From assembly GCF_002752675.1 (NCBI RefSeq), contig NZ_CP024608.1, forward strand, positions 1,612,001 through 1,676,000: DNA of 64,000 nt, given 5' to 3'. Below, in pieces: positions 34,291-43,111 of this stretch. This DNA comes from Massilia violaceinigra. Lineage in GTDB: Bacteria > Pseudomonadota > Gammaproteobacteria > Burkholderiales > Burkholderiaceae_D. The position numbers and the translations under genes are program-made. The notes below the pieces were generated by a model. The model worked only from the letters and a program-made list of their open reading frames with translations. It was not told the DNA's origin and made no database searches. How positions within the stretch are numbered: position 1 is the stretch's first letter; every line of letters begins with the position of its first letter.

Positions 34291-35046
34291 TCAGCGCGGC
34301 GCGCGCTTGCTTGCAATGACTTCGCCGATGGTATGCGCGCCGGGTGAGTACAGCGCCAGCCCGGCGCCGGCAACGGCCATGGTCACCGCAGCGGCCAGGA
34401 ACGCCCAGCCGGTGCGCCGGATGGCCGGCTCGATCCAGTGAGCCCGGTCCAGGCCCCGCAGGCGGCGATATAGGCTGGCCGAGAGCAGCCCGTCGAGCAG
34501 CAGCTCGGCGAACAGCAGCGGCGCCGAGGACACCAGCGAGAACATCATGAAGATCGCTGCCCCGAGGGCGGCGCAGATGGCCGCGAGCAGCGCCAGCGGA
34601 ATGAGCAGTTCTTCGGCGCTGCCGACCGCTTCGAGCGCTGTGTCGCTCACGTCCGACATCACCCCGCCGCCGGGCGGCTCAAAATCGGCGCTCGCGCCAC
34701 CGCCGTCGAAGCTGCCGCCCTTGCCGCTGCAAGCGACGTCGGAGCCGCGCCCGGACGGCGCCAGGTCGGGCAGGCCGCCGTCGCCGATGTCGCCGCCCCG
34801 CGAGCGCAGCCAGATCCACAGCAGAAAAAGGAAGGCGAGATAGGCGACGGCAATCGATGCCGGATAACGCAGCCACATGGTCTGCAGCCCGGCCAGCAGC
34901 AGGAGGAAGGATGCGAGAAAGCCCGCCGCGCCGGTCAGCGTGACCAGCAGGAGCATCTGCAAGCGTGGATAGCTGTCGCGTTCGAGCTTGCCGCGCAGGC
35001 GCTCGACGTCGCGCTCGCGCTGCGATACGGCGGGACGTCGTCTCAT
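34291..35046 (-). CDS. membrane protein, unknown function
   Basis: 251 residues. A cytoplasmic Arg/Glu-rich N-terminus (1-28) precedes helices at about 30-52 and 58-80. A Gly/Ser/Asp-rich linker (85-135) follows, then three further helices at about 148-172, 175-195 and 215-235 (LLIPLALLAAICAALGAAIF). No catalytic motif or family was recognised. It is convergent with the radical SAM gene, with 2 bp between stops. Confidence 0.6.
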   Translation of the reverse strand: MRRRPAVSQRERDVERLRGKLERDSYPRLQMLLLVTLTGAAGFLASFLLLLAGLQTMWLRYPASIAVAYLAFLFLLWIWLRSRGGDIGDGGLPDLAPSGRGSDVACSGKGGSFDGGGASADFEPPGGGVMSDVSDTALEAVGSAEELLIPLALLAAICAALGAAIFMMFSLVSSAPLLFAELLLDGLLSASLYRRLRGLDRAHWIEPAIRRTGWAFLAAAVTMAVAGAGLALYSPGAHTIGEVIASKRAPR

Positions 35047-35079
35047 GGGGTGATCACGCAGGGCCGGCGCGCCGCGCGC

Positions 35080-35451
35080 CTAGTGTTCGGCCTTGTGGCA
35101 TACGGCTTCGATGTTGTGGCCATCGGGACCGATGACGAAGGCGCCGTAATAGTCCGGATGGTAGTGCGCGCGGATGCCGGGCGCGCCGTTATCCTTCGCG
35201 CCGGCGTCGAGCGCGGCGGCGTAAAATTGGCGTACCTGTTCGCGGCTGTCGGCCACGAAAGCCACGTGCATCTGGCCCTGGACCGTGCCGCCCTGGCCGA
35301 ACCAGAACTCGGGCTTGCCGTTTTTACCCAGCCCGGCCCAGCCTTTTACTTCGGTAACCAAAGAGATGCCCAGCGGCGCGAGCGCCTTGCCGAAAAAAGT
35401 TTTGCTCTGTTCGTAGTCGCTTACTGCAAAGCCAAGATGGTCGATGATCAT
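35080..35451 (-). CDS. VOC family (glyoxalase-like) protein
   Basis: 123 residues. MIIDHLGFAVSDYEQSKTFF at the N-terminus and the C-terminal YYGAFVIGPDGHNIEAVCHK are typical of single-module vicinal-oxygen-chelate proteins. The metal ligands are likely His5 and the C-terminal Glu. The substrate cannot be predicted. AGGACCTGACATG-like spacing precedes the ATG. Confidence 0.85.
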   Translation of the reverse strand: MIIDHLGFAVSDYEQSKTFFGKALAPLGISLVTEVKGWAGLGKNGKPEFWFGQGGTVQGQMHVAFVADSREQVRQFYAAALDAGAKDNGAPGIRAHYHPDYYGAFVIGPDGHNIEAVCHKAEH

Positions 35452-35587
35452 GTCAGGTCCGATGAAGAGTTAACGTGATGAAAGTGTCGCCATGTGTGTC
35501 ATGGCAACCTTGCGCTTTGAATAATATCAGGATTGACGACCAGCACCAATGCCGGTCGATGCCGCGCACTACAGGCAGTAGAAAAAG

Positions 35588-36043
35588 TTATTCTTCGCGC
35601 ACCCAGACTTGGGAACGGCCGAACATCGGCATGCCGACGTAGCCGCGCACGTTGAGCTTCTTGCCGCCTTCGACGACTTTCAGCTTGCTCTTGTAGACCT
35701 TGCCGTTGTCCGGGTCGAGGATCTGGCCGCCGGTATATTCGTCGCCCTCTTTTTTCAGTCCCGACATGAACGTCAGGCCGAGGACCGGCTGGTCCTTGTT
35801 GACGCCCTCGCACTTGGTGCACTTGGGATTCTGGTCCGTGCCCTCGGGGCGGAACAGTTTTTCGAGCTTGCCCTGGATTTCGCCGTTGTTCTCGCTGATG
35901 CGGATCAGCGCCTTCGGCTTGCCGGTGACGTCATCGATGTTTTTCCACAGGCCGACCGGGGACGCTGATTCCTGCGCCGAAACCAGTGCCGGCGCCGTGG
36001 CCAGCATCGCGGCGATCAGGGTTGCTGTTGTAAGTGCTTTCAT
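35588..36043 (-). CDS. secreted DUF2147-like protein
   Basis: 151 residues. A Sec signal peptide at about 1-23 (LIAAMLATAPALVSAQ) is followed by SPVGLWKNIDDVTGKPKALI, GEIQGKLEKLF, KCTKC and YVGMPMFGRSQVW, matching the DUF2147 family of periplasmic beta-barrel-like proteins. A CxxC at about 75 could bind metal or form a disulfide. The ATG at 36043 is chosen for GGAG 7 bases upstream and because the signal peptide starts there. Function is unknown. Confidence 0.8.
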   Translation of the reverse strand: MKALTTATLIAAMLATAPALVSAQESASPVGLWKNIDDVTGKPKALIRISENNGEIQGKLEKLFRPEGTDQNPKCTKCEGVNKDQPVLGLTFMSGLKKEGDEYTGGQILDPDNGKVYKSKLKVVEGGKKLNVRGYVGMPMFGRSQVWVREE

Positions 36044-36210
36044 GGGTGTCTCCAGTATTGTTAGTTTGTCCAGCGTTGCTAGTGTAGCAAACTGGCTTTG
36101 CACTGGAGCCACAACTTTGTATCAGCCTGTGAGGGCTTTTACCGGGGCCGGGCACGGCGCGCACCGTCCCCGGATGAGGCAGCCCCGGGACCGGGGGCCA
36201 CCCGCGGCAC

Positions 36211-36897
36211 TCAGGGTGCCGTGATGATTGCGACGATCTCGTTGCGGGTGCCGGCCACCAGCGTGCCAGTGGCGCTCTGTTCTTCGGTGCGGATCCAGCC
36301 GAAGCCTTTCGCCATCCACCCCACGGCAAGCTGGCCCTGGACATCGGACGCCCCGGTTATTTTGCAGGTATTGGCAAAGATCCGGCCCGCCACGGTGATG
36401 GTCTCGAATCCGGCAAACGTAAATTCATCGCTGACGGCCTTGACTTCGGTGGTGAGCGAGTTGGCCCTGGTCACCGTCTCGGTGTAGTGCGATACGATGG
36501 CCTGGCCCGGGACTTTGTTCAAGACCAGGGCCGCCTCTTTGGAATAGACGTATTTGTCCTCGTACACACCGGCTTCATTGTGCTGGGTCAGTCCCAGCGG
36601 CGTGAAGACCTTGCCGTCGAACGCATTGTAGACTGCGGCCAGGCGCGTGCCGTTCTCGCGCAGATAGACGTCGGCATACGCCATCACGCCTTCAAACATC
36701 TCCTGGACGATCACATGGGTGTACTTGTCGGTCGTCGTGAATTTCACGCCCGGCGTGCGCTCGTAGCAGTCGGCGAAGGCGGGTGCCGCCGGCACCACCA
36801 CGGGCTTGGCCGGCGCGGTATTGTTATCGGACGAGCCGCCACCGCAGCCGGCAACGAGGACGCAGGACAGGGCGATGCCCCAGGCTGAATGTTTCAT
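36211..36897 (-). CDS. putative lipoprotein
   Basis: 228 residues. The N-terminus MKHSAWGIALSCVLVAGCGGG is a lipoprotein signal with Cys18 in the lipobox VAGC, followed by a Ser/Asn/Pro linker. The rest is a beta-rich domain with two Cys and no recognised family (KYTHVIVQEMFEGVMAYADV, TVAGRIFANTCKITG). AAGAAGG lies upstream of the ATG at 36897. The IS66 element lies 112 bp upstream of this start and may affect its promoter. Confidence 0.7.
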   Translation of the reverse strand: MKHSAWGIALSCVLVAGCGGGSSDNNTAPAKPVVVPAAPAFADCYERTPGVKFTTTDKYTHVIVQEMFEGVMAYADVYLRENGTRLAAVYNAFDGKVFTPLGLTQHNEAGVYEDKYVYSKEAALVLNKVPGQAIVSHYTETVTRANSLTTEVKAVSDEFTFAGFETITVAGRIFANTCKITGASDVQGQLAVGWMAKGFGWIRTEEQSATGTLVAGTRNEIVAIITAP

Positions 36898-37001
36898 GTA
36901 ATACCTTCTTCTTAAAAAAATCGTTGTGCGCGGCGAGTCCGTGGAAATCCATCGTGACAACGCCGCTGGCCCGGCAGACGGTGTTTGCCGCCTGTGTGGA
37001 C

Positions 37002-37009
37002 CGTTGAAT
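37002..37009. repeat. IS66 target-site duplication, left copy
   Basis: CGTTGAAT, repeated exactly at 39333-39340 on the other side of the element. Eight bases is the normal IS66-family duplication. Confidence 0.9.
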
Positions 37010-37043
37010 GTAAGCAGCCAGCGGCCCCACCTTCCATAAGCGC

Positions 37044-38564
37044 TTAGGCCTGTGTAGAGTTTGCGAACGGTAGCAGCGAGTCGATCCTGCTGTTCGGGCA
37101 GGTTGGAAGTTTTTCAAGTGTGTCGGCTAGCCAGCGCGCAGGATCGAGTCCATTCAGTTTGGCGGTCGCGAACAGGCTTTGGATGGCAGCGGCGCGGCGG
37201 CCGGCCCGTTCCGACCCGGCAAACAGCCAGTTCTTCTTGCCGATAGCGATCGGCCGTATCGCGTTCTCGACCGGGTTGTTATCGATGGGCAGGCTGCCCG
37301 AACTGGCGTAGCGCTGCAGCGCTGGCCAGCGTTTGAGGGCATGTTCAATGGCCTTGGCAGTGCCGCTGCCGGCGGCGACGCTGCGCTGCGTAGTCAGTAA
37401 CCAGGTATGCATCTCGGCCAAGGCCGGGATGGCATGCTGCTCGCGCAAGGCGAGGCGCTGCGACGACGTCATGCCTTTTGTCTGCTGCTCGATGGCGTAC
37501 AGCTGGGCGATACGGCGCAACGCTTCCTCAGCCACCGGACTGCCGCTGGCGGCGTGCACGTCGAAGAACTTGCGGCGGATGTGGGCCAGGCATGCGAGTT
37601 CGGTCGGACCCGTGGCAAACATTGCCTTGTAGCCGGCGTAGTCGTCGACCATCAGGTGACCGCGCCAGTCCTGCAGGAAGGCGCGCGCATGCGCGCCAGC
37701 ACGACTCGTCCGGTAGTCAAACACGACCACTGACGGCCCGTCGTCGAGCGCGTTCGAACGGTAGGCCCACAGATAGGCGTGCTTGGTCTTGCCGCTGCCG
37801 GGATCAAGCTGGCGTACTGGTGTTTCGTCAGCATGCAGGCAACTTCGCTCCCTGAGCAGTTCGGCCAGCCGGTCGGCCAGCGGCTGCAGGGCCACGCCGA
37901 TGCGGCCGATCCATTCGCCCAGCGTAGAGCGTGCCAGCGGCACGCCCTGGCGCGCGGCGATCTGTTCGATCCGGTATAGCGGCAGATGGTCCAAGTACTT
38001 GCAGACGGCGATCCACGCCAGCAGACCGACTGCAGCCAGGCCGCCGTCGATGACGGCCGATGGGATTGGCGCTGCCGTCACCGTTTCGCAAGGCCTGCAG
38101 GCGTACTGCGGCCTGATATGGCGATGCACGAAGAAGCGCGCCGGTTCCACGTCCAGCTGTTCGCTGACGTCCTCGCCGATCTTGACCAGGCCTGCGCCGC
38201 ATTGCCCGCACTGGCACGATTCCGGCTCATGGCGGTGCTCGATGCGCGGCAGTTCCGGCGGCAGCGGCTGACGTCCGGCACGCTTGCGCGCTTGCTTGGT
38301 CGGCGCCTGACTGTGGAGTTCCTCGTCGATGGCGGCGAGGTCCATATCGACTGTCTCGTCAAATAGCATGCGCTGTTCGCCGACCAGCGCTTCGCTGGCC
38401 TTGCCGAAGCGGACCCGTTTGTAATAGGCCAGCTCGAACGTCAGCGCCTTGATCTTAAAGTCGTTCTCGGCCAGCTTCGCCCGCTGCTGTTCGAACAAGG
38501 CCCGCACCTGCGCCAGCATAGCTGGGTCGATGTTAGTGAGGGCAAGTTCGTTAAGCAGATCCAT
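37044..38564 (-). CDS. tnpC: IS66 family transposase TnpC
   Basis: 506 residues, normal for IS66 TnpC. An N-terminal coiled-coil/leucine-rich region (FEQQRAKLAENDFKIKALTF) precedes a zinc-finger-like CQCGQCGAGL at about 130, the HADETPVRQLDPG catalytic block (first Asp), VDDYAGYKAMF, and a C-terminal PIDNNPVENAIRPIAIGKKN with the catalytic Glu. The ATG at 38564 starts MDLLNELAL, as in relatives. A perfect hairpin lies just upstream. Confidence 0.95.
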   Translation of the reverse strand: MDLLNELALTNIDPAMLAQVRALFEQQRAKLAENDFKIKALTFELAYYKRVRFGKASEALVGEQRMLFDETVDMDLAAIDEELHSQAPTKQARKRAGRQPLPPELPRIEHRHEPESCQCGQCGAGLVKIGEDVSEQLDVEPARFFVHRHIRPQYACRPCETVTAAPIPSAVIDGGLAAVGLLAWIAVCKYLDHLPLYRIEQIAARQGVPLARSTLGEWIGRIGVALQPLADRLAELLRERSCLHADETPVRQLDPGSGKTKHAYLWAYRSNALDDGPSVVVFDYRTSRAGAHARAFLQDWRGHLMVDDYAGYKAMFATGPTELACLAHIRRKFFDVHAASGSPVAEEALRRIAQLYAIEQQTKGMTSSQRLALREQHAIPALAEMHTWLLTTQRSVAAGSGTAKAIEHALKRWPALQRYASSGSLPIDNNPVENAIRPIAIGKKNWLFAGSERAGRRAAAIQSLFATAKLNGLDPARWLADTLEKLPTCPNSRIDSLLPFANSTQA

Positions 38565-38565
38565 G

Positions 38566-38584
38566 GCTCGGTAGTTTACCGAGC
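38566..38584. repeat. hairpin before tnpC
   Basis: GCTCGGTA, GTT, TACCGAGC: a perfect 8-bp inverted repeat ending one base from the tnpC start codon. An RNA hairpin here could limit transposase translation. Confidence 0.6.
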
Positions 38585-38619
38585 ATGGATAATGGTTACA
38601 AGCGAAACAGTTTACGTCC

Positions 38620-38961
38620 TCACAGGCGCCACTGCACCGGCGCTGTGGCCGACAAGCGCTGCCAGTCCACACCGGCCACCAACCACTGCCATTGCTCGGC
38701 ACTCATCTGCCAACTTGCCTCGTCTGCCTGCGGCCAGACGAACTGGCCACGGTGCAGCCGGCGCAAGCACATCCAGACGCCGGTGCCGTCCCAGCACACC
38801 AGCTTCATGCGCGTCCGGCGGCGATTGGCAAACACGTAGGCCGTGCCGTCGCACGGCGCTCGCCCTAACGCCTGCTGCACGTGCAGGGAGAGTCCGTCGA
38901 TGCCCGTGCGCATGTCCACCGCCGCCGTCGCCAGCCAGATCGTATCGGCCGACAGCTGCAT
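38620..38961 (-). CDS. tnpB: IS66 family accessory protein TnpB
   Basis: 113 residues. It contains VDMRTGIDGLSLHVQQALGR, AYVFANRRRTRMKLVCWDGT and VWMCLRRLHRGQFVWP, the IS66 Orf2 signature. It is required with TnpA and TnpC for transposition in this family. Its start overlaps the tnpA stop (TGATG). Confidence 0.95.
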   Translation of the reverse strand: MQLSADTIWLATAAVDMRTGIDGLSLHVQQALGRAPCDGTAYVFANRRRTRMKLVCWDGTGVWMCLRRLHRGQFVWPQADEASWQMSAEQWQWLVAGVDWQRLSATAPVQWRL

Positions 38962-39254
38962 CACAACGCACGCATCAATTCCGCCAGCCAACTGGCCGGC
39001 ATATCGGTCGGCAAGCTCAAGGTCCAACCGTGCTCGTTGCGCAAGCTGATCGCAACCGCCACCGGACCCGCCTGTGCCACCCGCACCGGGAGCAGTGTAG
39101 GCATCGCTTCCCGCTTGGTCAAACGCCGTACCCAGTAACCAACCTGGCGTACCGGAAAGCCTTGCTCGATTGCGTAGGCCCGCTGCGAAAGGCCGCTGGC
39201 CTGCCACTGCGCGACGCGCTCTTCCCATACCTTCTCACGTTCCGAATTTGACAC
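38961..39254 (-). CDS. tnpA: IS66 family accessory protein TnpA
   Basis: 97 residues from a GTG at 39254. REKVWEERVAQWQASGLSQR, AYAIEQGFPVRQVGYWVRRL is the helix-turn-helix-like IS66 Orf1 pattern. AGGAGG lies 5 bases before the GTG at 39254, which decides this start over the GTG two codons earlier that overlaps the ribosome site. Confidence 0.9.
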   Translation of the reverse strand: MSNSEREKVWEERVAQWQASGLSQRAYAIEQGFPVRQVGYWVRRLTKREAMPTLLPVRVAQAGPVAVAISLRNEHGWTLSLPTDMPASWLAELMRAL

Positions 39255-39332
39255 TATCACCTCCTGAAAGAATGAGCGGATAGTTTGGCTTGGGCGATCA
39301 GGAATTCATAGGTGGAGGGGCCGGACGCTTAC

Positions 39333-39340
39333 CGTTGAAT
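39333..39340. repeat. IS66 target-site duplication, right copy
   Basis: CGTTGAAT, identical to the copy at 37002-37009, directly after the GTAAGC end of the element. Confidence 0.9.
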
Positions 39341-39549
39341 GATGTTGTGCTGCGCGCCAAAAATGCCGCTCGTGCGCACACGCGCCGGACCGGGCAACAG
39401 GGAATCGGTCGACGCTGAACGCCGACGAAGCGGAACGAATCAGGAACGCGCCGGCTCGCGCGGCGCTCGCATGAACATGCCCCCCGCGCCGGGTGTGGCG
39501 CTGGCGCGGGGAGATGGAGTGCGCGACTTGAAGCGCGCTACACGGCGCC

Positions 39550-42360
39550 TTACGCCTTCGGCAGCTTGGCCAACTGCTCGCGCAATTTTTCGATCGTGGC
39601 CGAGAAATTGACCAGACGCTCTTTTTCCTGCACTACAACCGCCTCAGGCGCGCGCGCCACGAAGCTTTCGTTGCCCAGTTTGCCGTTCACCTTGGCAATC
39701 TCGCCTTCGATGCGGCCGATTTCCTTCGACATCCGCTCACGCTCGGCAGCGACATCGATCTCCACCTTGAGCATCAGCTTGGTCGCGCCCACCACCGCCA
39801 CGGCCGCGGGCGACTCCGGCAAGGTGTCGACGATATTTACTTCCGACAGCTTGCCCAGGGTCTGGACATAAGCCGCATAGCTTTCCAGGCGCGCGCGGCC
39901 GGCCGCATCGGCCGCTTCCACGATCAGCGGCACGCGCATCGACTCCGGCAGCTTCATCTCGCCGCGCAGGGTACGGGTGCCATCGGTCAGCGCCTTGAGC
40001 TGGCCCATCCACTCTTCCGCGCGCTCGTCGATGAGCGCGGGATTCGCTTCCGGATACGGCTGCACCATGATCGAGTCGCCGGCCGGGTTGAGCTGCTTGC
40101 CCGCCAGCGGCGCGACGGTCTGCCACAGCGTTTCGGTCACGAACGGGATGATCGGATGCGCCAGGCGCAGGATCACTTCCAGCACGCGCAGCAGGGTATT
40201 GCGGGTGGCGCGCTGCTGGCCTTCGGTGCCGTGCTGGATCTGGACCTTGGCCATTTCCAGGTACCAGTCGCAGTAGTCGTACCACACGAACTTGTGGATG
40301 GCCGAGGCGATGTTATCGAAGCGATAGTCGTCGAAGCCCTTGATCACTTCCATTTCGGCGCGCTGCATGGTCGACAAAATCCAGCGGTCGCCCTGCGACA
40401 GGTCGGCATCGGCCGGCACGCCGCAATCCTTGTCCTGGGTGTTCATCAGCACGAAGCGGGTGGCGTTCCACAGCTTGTTGTTGAAGTTGCGGTAACCCTC
40501 GGCGCGGCCCAGATCGAAGTTGATGTTGCGGCCCAGCGAAGCGTAGCTGGCCATCGTGAAGCGCACCGCGTCGGTGCCGTAGGCCGCGATCCCTTCCGGG
40601 AATTCCTTGCGCGTGGCCTTGGCGATCTTTTCGGCGTCGCGCGGATTCATCAAGCCGGTGGTGCGCTTCTCGACCAATGCTTCCACGTCGATGCCGTCGA
40701 TCAGATCGATCGGGTCGAGCGTGTTGCCCTTCGATTTGGACATCTTCTGGCCGGTCGAATCGCGCACCAGGCCATGCACGTACACGGTCTCGAACGGCAC
40801 CTTGCCGGTGAAGTGCGCGGTCATCATGACCATGCGCGCAACCCAGAAGAAGATGATGTCGAAGCCCGTCACCAGCACCGACGACGGCAGGAAGGTCTTC
40901 AGGTCGACCGTCTCTTCCGGCCAGCCCATGGTGGAGAAGGGTACCAGCGCCGACGAGAACCAGGTATCGAGCACGTCGTCGTCGCGGCGCAGCGGCGCCG
41001 TCACGCCGGCCGCCAGCGCCTTGGCCTTGGCTTCTTCCTCGGTCTTGGCGACAAAGATATTGCCGGCGTCGTCGTACCACGCCGGAATCTGGTGGCCCCA
41101 CCACAGCTGGCGCGAGATGCACCAGTCCTGGATGTTGTTGAGCCACTGGTTGTAGGTGGTGTTCCAGTTCTCCGGCACGAACTTGATCTCGCCCTGGGCG
41201 ACTTTGTCGAGCGCCACTTCCGCGATCGATTTACCCGGGAAGAAGGTGCCTTCCGGCGCCGGCTTGGTCATGGCCACGAACCACTGGTCGGTCAGCATCG
41301 GCTCGATGACCACGCCGGTGCGGTCGCCGCGCGGCACCATCAGCTTGTGCGGTTTGACTTCCTGCAGCAGCCCTTGCGCATCGAGGTCGGCCACGATCTT
41401 TTTGCGCGCCACGAAACGGTCCAGGCCACGGTAAACTTCGGGCGCTTCCTCGTTCATTTTCGCGTCGAGCGTCATCACGCAGATCATCGGCAGCTTGTGG
41501 CGCTGGCCGACCGCATAATCGTTCAGGTCGTGCGCCGGGGTGATCTTCACGCAGCCGGTGCCGAAGGCCTTGTCGACGTATTCGTCGGCGATGATCGGGA
41601 TTTCGCGATCCGTCAGCGGCAGCTTGAGCATCTTGCCGACCAGCGCCTCGTAACGCTCGTCGGTCGGATCGACCGCCACGGCGACGTCGCCGAGCAGCGT
41701 TTCAGGACGCGTGGTGGCCACCGTCAGATGGCCGCTGCCGTCGGCGAACGGATAGCGGATGTACCACATCGAGCCGTCTTCTTCTTCCGATACCACTTCC
41801 AGGTCCGACACGGCGGTGCCCAGTTTCGGGTCCCAGTTCACCAGGCGCTTGCCGCGGTAGATCAGGCCCTGCTCGAACAGGCGCACGAAGACGTCGGTGA
41901 CGACTTTCGAGCGCGGTTCGTCCATCGTGAAGTATTCGCGCGACCAGTCGGGCGACGTACCCATGCGGCGCATCTGGCCGGTGATGATGTTCCCGGACTT
42001 TTCTTTCCATTCCCAGACTTTTGCGACGAACTTCTCGCGGCCCAGGTCATGGCGCGAGACTTTCTGCGCATCGAGCTGGCGCTCCACCACGATCTGGGTG
42101 GCGATGCCGGCGTGGTCTGTGCCCGGAACCCAGGCGGTATTGAAGCCGCGCATGCGGTAGTAGCGGGTCAGGCCATCCATGATGGTCTGGTTGAACGCAT
42201 GGCCCATGTGCAGGGTGCCGGTGACGTTCGGCGGCGGCAGCTGGATGCAAAACGACGGCTTGTCGGCGTCGGTGGTCGCGGCGAAGTAGCCGCGCTTTTC
42301 CCACTCCGCGCGCCAGAATCGTTCAATGTCGGCGGGCTCGAAAGATTTGTCTAATTCCAT
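39550..42360 (-). CDS. valS: valyl-tRNA synthetase
   Basis: 936 residues, normal for ValRS. The class I motifs are HMGH ([18 protein letters not shown], about 40-60) and KMSKS ([18 protein letters not shown]). The editing domain has [15 protein letters not shown], the zinc-free middle [19 protein letters not shown], and the C-terminal coiled coil ([19 protein letters not shown]) that touches tRNA. It charges tRNA-Val. The ATG at 42360 begins MELDKSFEP; the longer frame upstream is not ValRS-like. A TATAAT box lies 31 bases upstream and no clear ribosome site is seen. Confidence 0.98.
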   Translation of the reverse strand: MELDKSFEPADIERFWRAEWEKRGYFAATTDADKPSFCIQLPPPNVTGTLHMGHAFNQTIMDGLTRYYRMRGFNTAWVPGTDHAGIATQIVVERQLDAQKVSRHDLGREKFVAKVWEWKEKSGNIITGQMRRMGTSPDWSREYFTMDEPRSKVVTDVFVRLFEQGLIYRGKRLVNWDPKLGTAVSDLEVVSEEEDGSMWYIRYPFADGSGHLTVATTRPETLLGDVAVAVDPTDERYEALVGKMLKLPLTDREIPIIADEYVDKAFGTGCVKITPAHDLNDYAVGQRHKLPMICVMTLDAKMNEEAPEVYRGLDRFVARKKIVADLDAQGLLQEVKPHKLMVPRGDRTGVVIEPMLTDQWFVAMTKPAPEGTFFPGKSIAEVALDKVAQGEIKFVPENWNTTYNQWLNNIQDWCISRQLWWGHQIPAWYDDAGNIFVAKTEEEAKAKALAAGVTAPLRRDDDVLDTWFSSALVPFSTMGWPEETVDLKTFLPSSVLVTGFDIIFFWVARMVMMTAHFTGKVPFETVYVHGLVRDSTGQKMSKSKGNTLDPIDLIDGIDVEALVEKRTTGLMNPRDAEKIAKATRKEFPEGIAAYGTDAVRFTMASYASLGRNINFDLGRAEGYRNFNNKLWNATRFVLMNTQDKDCGVPADADLSQGDRWILSTMQRAEMEVIKGFDDYRFDNIASAIHKFVWYDYCDWYLEMAKVQIQHGTEGQQRATRNTLLRVLEVILRLAHPIIPFVTETLWQTVAPLAGKQLNPAGDSIMVQPYPEANPALIDERAEEWMGQLKALTDGTRTLRGEMKLPESMRVPLIVEAADAAGRARLESYAAYVQTLGKLSEVNIVDTLPESPAAVAVVGATKLMLKVEIDVAAERERMSKEIGRIEGEIAKVNGKLGNESFVARAPEAVVVQEKERLVNFSATIEKLREQLAKLPKA

Positions 42361-42390
42361 GGTTTGTCGTGTATTTTTGCGAAAACGTTC

Positions 42391-42396
42391 ATTATA
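42391..42396 (-). promoter_or_regulatory. valS -10 box
   Basis: TATAAT on the minus strand, giving a predicted leader of about 24 bases before the valS ATG. The -35 region is GC-rich and not recognisable. Confidence 0.5.
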
Positions 42397-42403
42397 GAGG
42401 ACT

Positions 42404-42440
42404 GCCGCCCAGCCGCAGCCGGGAATACCGGCCGGGCGGC
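42404..42440 (-). terminator. nested hairpin after START-like gene
   Basis: Outer arms GCCGCCC and GGGCGGC enclose an inner GCCGG, GAATA, CCGGC hairpin. It starts 7 bases after the stop of the START-like gene and ends before the valS promoter, so it probably separates the two transcripts. There is no T-tract. Confidence 0.5.
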
Positions 42441-42446
42441 GGACAG

Positions 42447-43052
42447 TTATTGCGCCGCGGCGCGCTGGCGCAGCGCTTCCAGGGTCTTGGGCATGCTGCC
42501 ACGGCTCATGCTGTCGACGATCCAGCCCAGTCCCATCGGCACCGGACCCGGATCGGTGTACACCATGTACTTGACGATGGTCTTGTTTTTGTCCGCGCCG
42601 TGCGGCACCAGGAGCCAGTAGCCGGTGGTGTCGGCGATCGCTTCCTCGGCCTTCAAACCTTCCCAAGGCAGCATTTTCCACGATAGCTGGCACTGTGCGG
42701 CGGAGACCTTGGGTTCCATGCGCAGGCGGTATTTCTTGACCTTCCCGAGCGGGAGCTTGAGCGTCATGTCGACCTGCGATGCGTCATCCTTGCGCAGCAC
42801 CGCCACCTTCTCGACGTTGGGCATGAAGTTCGGGTAGGCCGCGTAATCCTGGATCATCGCGCACAGCTTCGGCACGGGCGCGTTGATGATGGTGGCGGCC
42901 ATGAAGGCCTTGCCGGGCTGGCCGGCCTTGCTGACGTCGGCGATGGCGACCGCCGTCTCGGTCAGTTTGGCGGTGTCGATGCCGGCGTCCGCGTAAGCGC
43001 CGGCGCAGGCGGCGGACAGCGCCGCGCACAAGAATAGTCTGGTCGTGGTCAT
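42447..43052 (-). CDS. secreted START/SRPBCC-like lipid-binding protein
   Basis: 201 residues. A signal peptide at about 1-22 ([18 protein letters not shown]) is followed by a SRPBCC/START-like domain ([51 protein letters not shown], and a C-terminal helix [20 protein letters not shown]). Such domains bind hydrophobic ligands in a cavity. The ATG at 43052 is chosen because it begins the signal peptide. It lies 59 bp downstream of a lipid glycosyltransferase gene, consistent with a lipid-related role. Confidence 0.75.
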   Translation of the reverse strand: MTTTRLFLCAALSAACAGAYADAGIDTAKLTETAVAIADVSKAGQPGKAFMAATIINAPVPKLCAMIQDYAAYPNFMPNVEKVAVLRKDDASQVDMTLKLPLGKVKKYRLRMEPKVSAAQCQLSWKMLPWEGLKAEEAIADTTGYWLLVPHGADKNKTIVKYMVYTDPGPVPMGLGWIVDSMSRGSMPKTLEALRQRAAAQ

Positions 43053-43111
43053 GAGGCGTTCTTCAGTGTTGGTCAGGTAGGTGGCGTTCATGGTAATCGG
43101 TCTTCGTGCAC

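Larger units (their letters stand above)
37010..39332 (-). mobile_element. intact IS66-family insertion sequence
   Basis: The 2323-bp element carries tnpA, tnpB and tnpC on the minus strand. Its ends begin GTAAGC on both strands; the inverted ends (GTAAGCGTCCGGCCCCTCC and GTAAGCAGCCAGCGGCCCC) are imperfect. It is flanked by the 8-bp direct repeat CGTTGAAT. All three genes look complete, so it is probably recent and active. It lies between a lipoprotein gene and valS. Confidence 0.93.

Noticed and set aside
36100..36210. GC-rich region after the lipoprotein gene as a structured RNA
   Set aside because: Several short stems are possible but no single strong hairpin or known RNA motif; most likely just an ordinary 3' region.
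40156..42354. 732-codon plus-strand open frame opposite valS
   Set aside because: Antisense shadow of valS; its His/Arg/Asp-rich composition is typical of reversed coding sequence.
42361..42693. N-terminal extension of ValRS from upstream in-frame codons
   Set aside because: The extra residues are not ValRS-like and overlap the START-like gene, its terminator and the valS promoter. The family starts at MELDKSFEP.
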